From Ficedula albicollis (lineage: Eukaryota > Chordata > Aves > Passeriformes > Muscicapidae), in the NCBI RefSeq assembly GCF_000247815.1, contig NC_021676.1, positions 4,741,948 to 4,805,947 on the forward strand: 64,000 bases of DNA. Direction: 5' to 3'. The notes beneath the pieces were generated by a model. It had not been told where the DNA came from. It saw nothing but the letters and a program-made list of their open reading frames with translations, and did not search any database. Positions 58,833 to 64,000 of the stretch are shown here, piece by piece (within the stretch, counting starts at the first letter, position 1; every line of letters starts with the position of its first letter). The translations under genes were made by a program, and so were the position numbers.

Positions 58833-59116
58833 CAGGAGAATTTTTTCTTGGAAAAGGTTGTTAAACCCTGGGGCTGCCCAGGGGGTTTGGAGTCTCCATC
58901 CCTGGTGCCCAAGGAAGGGCTGGAGGTGGCACTCAGGGTGACAGGGTGGGCATTGGGCACAGCTGGGACTTTTCCAGTCTCTGGGGTTCTGGAATTCAGA
59001 ACCCCTGCAGTTTTAACCAGGCTAAAGTTTTAAGGTCAGGTCTCTCCTGTTTCAAATGATGTTGTGGGGTTTCTTTTTGTTTCAGTGAGAAATTTAATTA
59101 CATGCCTATGCTGAGC
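58833..59116 (+). repeat. 284-bp tandem duplication, copy 2
   Basis: Repeats 58549-58832 with only two differences seen (TTCATGGGAAAGG against TTCTTGGAAAAGG). The CR1 fragment is carried along at about 58833-59024, so the duplication followed the CR1 insertion. Confidence 0.97.
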
Positions 59117-59610
59117 AATTTCTGTTGGAATTGGCAATTTCTACTCTGCCTGTTCTCTGGATGTGAAGATGATTGTCATTTGCAAATAATTTTACCATTT
59201 CTTCCTCTCTGTGAGGCTGCAAAGGGTGGGTCAGAACAAAATGTGCTTTCAAAGAGATGCATGTGAAACAATTGGCTTGTAAAAAATTACTCAGAAAAAA
59301 GTGTTTGGAAAAAACTCTTGTTTTCTGTACTCCTTGCTAAACCTTTATCAGAAGCTGATAATGCAACATTTTAAATGTGAAATCCAACAGCATCTCAAAA
59401 GACTTGTGGGATACCCCCAGTGCTTCAATATAATCTGAAACAAAAGATTTTGAAATCATCCTGTGCCATCTCTGAGTAAATTTCTATTTTTTACATTTTT
59501 GATTGGTCTGGGGGTTTTTGGCCTAAGGACTACATTTCCTACCAAGCTGCTCTTAAATAATGAAGGATTGAAATGTTAGAAGAAGAAAAGGCTGCAGCCA
59601 CTGCTGCTGC
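59117..59610. other. Anonymous unique DNA
   Basis: No gene recognised. Confidence 0.5.
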
Positions 59611-59740
59611 TTCCAGTGCTCTGGGCTTTGTTAAAAAAATTCAGCTCTTCCATTTATTTATACATATACATATACATATACATATACCTTCCAGTGCTCT
59701 GGGCTTTGTTAAAAAACTTCAGCTCTTCCATTTATTTATT
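59611..59740 (+). repeat. 78-bp tandem duplication ending in microsatellite
   Basis: TTCCAGTGCTCTGGGCTTTG at 59611 recurs at 59689, followed both times by CAGCTCTTCCATTTATTTAT. The first copy ends in about four ACATAT units and the second runs into the long array. Confidence 0.94.
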
Positions 59741-59930
<190 letters not shown>

Positions 59931-61816
59931 ATTTTATGTATTTCTATTTGTTCTATTAGATAATTTATTTATATTTATTATAATATCTCAGATGGGTACC
60001 TGCTTAAGCCATGGTCAGATCTCATGTAGCCTTAATGTGTCTTGAGATCCCATCTTTTATCTGTGGGAACCTGCTCCCTCAGCAGGATGAACTTTTTGTG
60101 GGAGAGTGAATTGGTTGTATGGGTGTGCTCAGGACTGTTCTCCCTGTGATGCCTCCCAGAAATGGGGGAAGAAAGGGTTAAATCCGCCTTTAGCATCCCA
60201 CATAATTATTCCTGCCCAATTGTCTCCAACTGGAAACTCACAATTTGTTACCACTTAGTTGGTTTCGGTGAATGAAGAGGATTCATTGCTTTCAGACCTT
60301 TTGTTCACAGTTTGGAGAAAATTGCAATCTTTTCTTGCTACTGTTCCAGCTTTAGCCATGCTTGGTTAAGCCAATGCTCAGATTTCTCTGGATTCATTCA
60401 CATCCACTAATCTGGGAGCTAGCAGGGTTGGATTTTCTTTTCTTTTTTGCTGCTTTTCCTTGAATATTTTGTTTTCAAACCGACACCAGAACAGCAGAAC
60501 ATTTATTTTTACAATCTTAATATTTTAGCAGTGACTCCATTTTCTGAAATTTCCTCCTCTTTATGGGGTGGACATATATCTGAATCATATTAATATTTCC
60601 TGAGCTTCACAAGAGACTAAAGAAATAAAAAAATAATAAAAAAAAGAAGAAGCCACTGCTATAGGCATAGGTACTAAAAATGATGTGGTGACATCATCCA
60701 GTGCTTGTTCATGGGTTGGTTAACTTCTGGTGTCAGTAGCTCCTGTGGGATAAGCATGGCTTACATCTTCATGGGAAAGATCTCACAAAGTTTAGTAGCT
60801 GAAGGGTTATTTTTTAATAAAAAGTGAGTGAGATGGAGCGCGCTGATTCTGATTAACCAACTGTGACAGATGGTAATTCTTCCCTTTAAACGTGGCTTAG
60901 AGAAATTAAATTCAAGGTGATTTAAGAACTCTTTAAGAGCTGCTGAACCCAACTTAAAGAAAAAACAAAAAGCAGAGCAGAACACCTTGAAGTTGGCTTT
61001 GTTGGCTCTTGCCTGGGTGTCCGTTCCCAGGGATCCAGGGGCACCTTCCCACCCAAGTGGAGTGTCCAGGGTGCCATGGGACTGGCCCAGGAAATGCCTC
61101 TGCTTGTAAAAACCTCCTTCAATCCAAAGAATTTATTATCATCATAGTAGCAAATCAGGCTACTCAAGATCAACGTTTTGGGGTTGGAGGAGGGAATTAT
61201 CACACATTTCACGGGAGATTCGCTCCCCAATTTCTGCAAAACTTGTGCTGTACGTTTTTGCAGGATGTTTGTGGGGCTTGGGTCAATGAGAGATGGCTGA
61301 GGCCTTCCCATTGTGATTCCCAAAGCATCAATTGGTGCTGAGATTTAAAGGGATCTCAATTTGCCAGGGCCAAACCACCTCTCTTCACCTGGTTTCACGC
61401 TAACAGTCTATGAACAGCAACAGCCTACCCTTCATCGAATTGCATCACCATAAAGTAAACCCAGGATCTCCAAACTGGACTCAGTTTCACCCTGAAGAGG
61501 TTGGAATGTGACTGTACACCCTGATTAGATGGTTTAAAGCACTGTGTGAAACCCCAGACTGAGCAAAGTTTGCAGTTCTTTTCATGATGGGCATATGCCT
61601 GCATGAGTTACACAGGAAATCAAACCCTAAACCTTCAGGGCATTTCTGCTAATCACGTTTCTAGAAGCAGCACACAAAGACAAACACCAGGCTTCAGCAT
61701 TCTGATTTGTAAAACCATGAGGAAGTGACTTGTAAGAGGGGTGGGAGTTGTCTGGCTGTAGCTTGGGAGCACAGCATCCCCCTGCTTGTCCCTAATGGAT
61801 CAAATACAAGATTGTG
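59931..61816. other. Anonymous unique DNA
   Basis: No gene. The 133-codon minus-strand frame at 60922-61323 overlaps a 110-codon plus-strand frame and has no domain. Confidence 0.5.
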
Positions 61817-61970
61817 CCTGAGCAGGGATGAGACTCAGCCACGATATCAAGTCTTGTACAAGGGGATGCATCCCACTGGGAGCAGAGCAGCAACCTGAGC
61901 AGGGACGAGACTCAGCCACGATATCAAGTCTTGTACGAGGGGATGCATCCCACTGGGAGCAGAGCAGCAC
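61817..61970 (+). repeat. Two-copy tandem duplication, 77 bp
   Basis: CCTGAGCAGGGATGAGACTC at 61817 and CCTGAGCAGGGACGAGACTC at 61894. Two or three transitions separate the copies. Confidence 0.95.
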
Positions 61971-62582
61971 ATCCCTGAATTCCTGAGGTGCTCCTGTCCC
62001 AGCCCTTTGGTTGATATCCATGTGAAGAAGAAAGTGATTTTAAATCCTTAAAGGCCTCCCAGCTTCCCAGGATGGCTCCCGTAGCTATTGCTCTTTATGT
62101 AGCTGAGCTATTCTAGTGCAAACATAAATCTCTTTATTTATAAAATACAGTGTTTCAGCTGTTTTGTGTTATCTTGGTGTCAGTGCTTTCGATATGATTC
62201 CTTCAAATTGCTTCTGTCAGCTGTGGGGTAACTGGGAGTTGGAAATGTATTTATGTGTGCACCTTTATAGCTCACTCTCTCCATGTGTATGTGCACCTCT
62301 CTATTCATATCAGATACTGCTCTCAGTTAAGTTTTAGTCTAATTCTTCCACTGATTCTATTAATTAACAGGAAATTATGAAATCCATCCACAGCACAGTT
62401 TGAAGGAGAATCTCTGCCCTCCTCTAGCTATGGGGCTCAAAACAGACACGACTGATTGTTGATTTTCCCTTTTCTGGTTGGATGAGTTCTTTCCTCTAGG
62501 GAAATTTCTCAAGTGCATGTTCACACGTATTAGTCGAAAATTATAATTTTTGTGGGTGTTCTCTGACACAGACATACACTGC
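61971..62582. other. Anonymous unique DNA
   Basis: No gene recognised. Confidence 0.5.
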
Positions 62583-62745
62583 TGGGTGTCCATCCCATCC
62601 CTGGAAGTGTCCAAGGCCAGGCTGGACGGGGCTTGGAGCACTCTGGGATGGTGAAAGGTGTCCCTGCCCATGGCAGGGGGTGGCACTGGATGAGCTTTAA
62701 GGTCCTTTCCAGCCTAAACCATACCTGGATTTCATGATTGTTTAA
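62583..62745 (+). mobile_element. CR1 LINE 3' end
   Basis: 'CATCCCTGGAAGTGTCCAAG', 'GCCAGGCTGGACGGGGCTTG', 'GTGTCCCTGCCCATGGCAGG', 'TTTAAGGTCCTTTCCAGCC' and 'TAAACCATACCTGGATTTCA'. Colinear with the copies ending at 27996 and 32306. Confidence 0.93.
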
Positions 62746-62944
62746 ACAATCCTGTTGTTCAGGCAGAGCCTTATGGGAAGGGAAGGAATTATCTTTATTT
62801 TCTGATGGCTGTTTTTTCCCTCTAAGTCTTGTGCCAGTGCCATCTTCCAGACTCATCCCAAATAGTGTTTTTTGGACATACTTGCTTATGAATGCCCATC
62901 CTGTTCAACTTTTGCCTTCTTCCATGACCTATCCTGGTTAGGAA

Positions 62945-63404
62945 CAGGGCTGGTGAGGGGCTTGGAACACAAGTCCTGTGAGGAGTGGCTGAGGGAGCTG
63001 GGAAAGGGGCTCAGCCTGGAGAAAACGAGACTCAGGGGTGTCCTTATCACACTTACAGCTCCCTGAAAGGTGGCTGTGCTCGGGTGGGGTTGCTCTCCTC
63101 CTCCAGCAGCACTGACAGAACCAGAGGACACAGCCTCAAGCTGTGCCAAGGGAGATATTGGTTGGATATCAGGAAAAAGTTATTCACAGGGGAGATATTG
63201 GTTGGATATCAGGAAAAAGTTATTCACAGAAAGAATAATAAAGTATTGGAATGGTCTGCCTGGGGAGGTGGTGGGGTCACCATCCCTGGGTGTGTTTATA
63301 AAAAGACTGGATGTGGCACTCGGTGCCATGGTCTGGTTGAGGTGTTTGGGCAGGGTTGGACTCCAGGATCTTGAAGGTCTCTTCCAACCTCATCATTCTG
63401 TGAT
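62945..63404 (+). mobile_element. CR1 LINE 3' end, about 460 bp, well preserved
   Basis: 'GAGGAGTGGCTGAGGGAGCT', 'GGGGCTCAGCCTGGAGAAAA', 'GGTTGGATATCAGGAAAAAG', 'TGGTCTGCCTGGGGAGGTGG', 'CTGGATGTGGCACTCGGTGC', 'ATCTTGAAGGTCTCTTCCAA' and 'CATTCTGTGATCC'. All 3' landmarks are in order with little decay, so this may be among the younger copies in the window. The 129- and 140-codon frames across it are CR1 by-products. Confidence 0.95.
63151..63230 (+). repeat. 40-bp duplication inside the CR1
   Basis: GGAGATATTGGTTGGATATC at 63151 recurs at 63191, each time followed by AGGAAAAAGTTATTCACAG. CR1 carries this block once, so the duplication arose after, or in the lineage of, this insertion. Confidence 0.95.
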
Positions 63405-64000
63405 CCTTCAGCAAGGAGCCTGGTCCTGCAGCGGGGAACCCCCTCTTTGTCCAGCCACAGGCTGGACTGAGCTCAGGAGAAACAGGCTCTGACCTCCTGC
63501 GTGCTCAGGGTGGAACCTGTGACCTCAGAGCAGCAAGGAGGGCGCCTTTCACTATTTTTAATGTTGGTGGAATGATTTATTAATGCGTGTTTTTGTATAT
63601 CCCAACATCTCGTGCATCACAGTGTCACAACTGTTACCAAACTGCCAGGGCTGAGCACTTTAAGGTGCTCAGAGAGGTGGCATCTGTGGTCTGAGATTTA
63701 AATATATGGTGACTCCCATGAAATCATCGTGTTCTGTATCTCGAGGCTTTTAGGAAGAAATGACAGACTTGAATTAATGCTTGGTCATTATTGTTCTATC
63801 ATGTGCTCTCATTGCTTCGTGAGGATTAGGGAGCTGCTGATCATATATCTGTATTTGTGTGCCAAGGCATCATCACTGGCATTTACTCTGATTACCCTGG
63901 TGGAGAAAATACTTTACATTATCACAAAATGGTCTGAAGTGGAAAGATTTTGCAACAAAGCCCAGCAGTGCCAGTCTGATGAGATGTTGACAAGTGTTAA
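63405..64000. other. Anonymous unique DNA
   Basis: No gene recognised to the end of the window. Confidence 0.5.

Noticed and set aside
62985..63492. 129- and 140-codon open frames
   Set aside because: Lie within the CR1 3' end and include its internal 40-bp duplication.

Overview
The window looks like ordinary non-coding bird nuclear DNA, either intergenic or a very long intron. The main evidence is at least a dozen 5'-truncated CR1 LINE 3' ends on both strands, which carry the avian CR1 landmarks: a 'GGCTGCCCAGGGAGGTGGTGG'-type block, a 'CTTCCAACC' block and an ATTCTGTG-like terminus. I saw no Alu, B1 or L1 signatures. Most of the sequence is moderately AT-rich and CpG-poor. I cannot name the species or order. 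I found no reading frame that I would call a protein-coding gene, and no rRNA, tRNA, snRNA or CRISPR array. The longest open frames come from low-complexity DNA (poly-G, the 20-bp minisatellite), from CR1, or are short enough to be chance in 64 kb.

Layout. 1-4 kb is anonymous DNA with one CR1 and one 60-bp duplication. 4.02-4.70 kb is a 20-bp minisatellite of about 34 units. 5.8-6.9 kb holds a 37-N gap with the same 497 bp on both sides, almost certainly an assembly error. 7-20 kb is mostly unique, with simple repeats, an ancient palindromic element at 15.19-15.26 kb and some splice-site-like pairs. 20-32.5 kb has CR1 pieces and several young tandem duplications. 32.5-46 kb is repeat-poor, with AT-rich homeodomain-motif-rich stretches that resemble vertebrate conserved non-coding elements, best seen at 42.7-43.1 and 45.0-45.85 kb, followed by a purine-rich tract. 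48.67-49.18 kb is a 504-base run of G with duplicated shoulders, probably an artefact. 52.18-52.51 kb is a three-copy array of an AT-rich regulatory-looking unit. 55.85-56.4 kb is the only strong CpG island and contains a run of 48 T. 57.9-63.4 kb again has tandem duplications, an ACATAT microsatellite and CR1 pieces.

Because no genes are recognised, nothing can be said about genes working together. A gene-poor, repeat-poor background with AT-rich regulatory-looking blocks and a lone CpG island suggests regulatory territory near a developmental gene or lncRNA, but this is inference. I found no convincing undescribed system. The most useful observations are the two assembly faults, the amplified regulatory-looking unit, the palindromic fossil element, the CpG island, and about a dozen nearly identical short tandem duplications.
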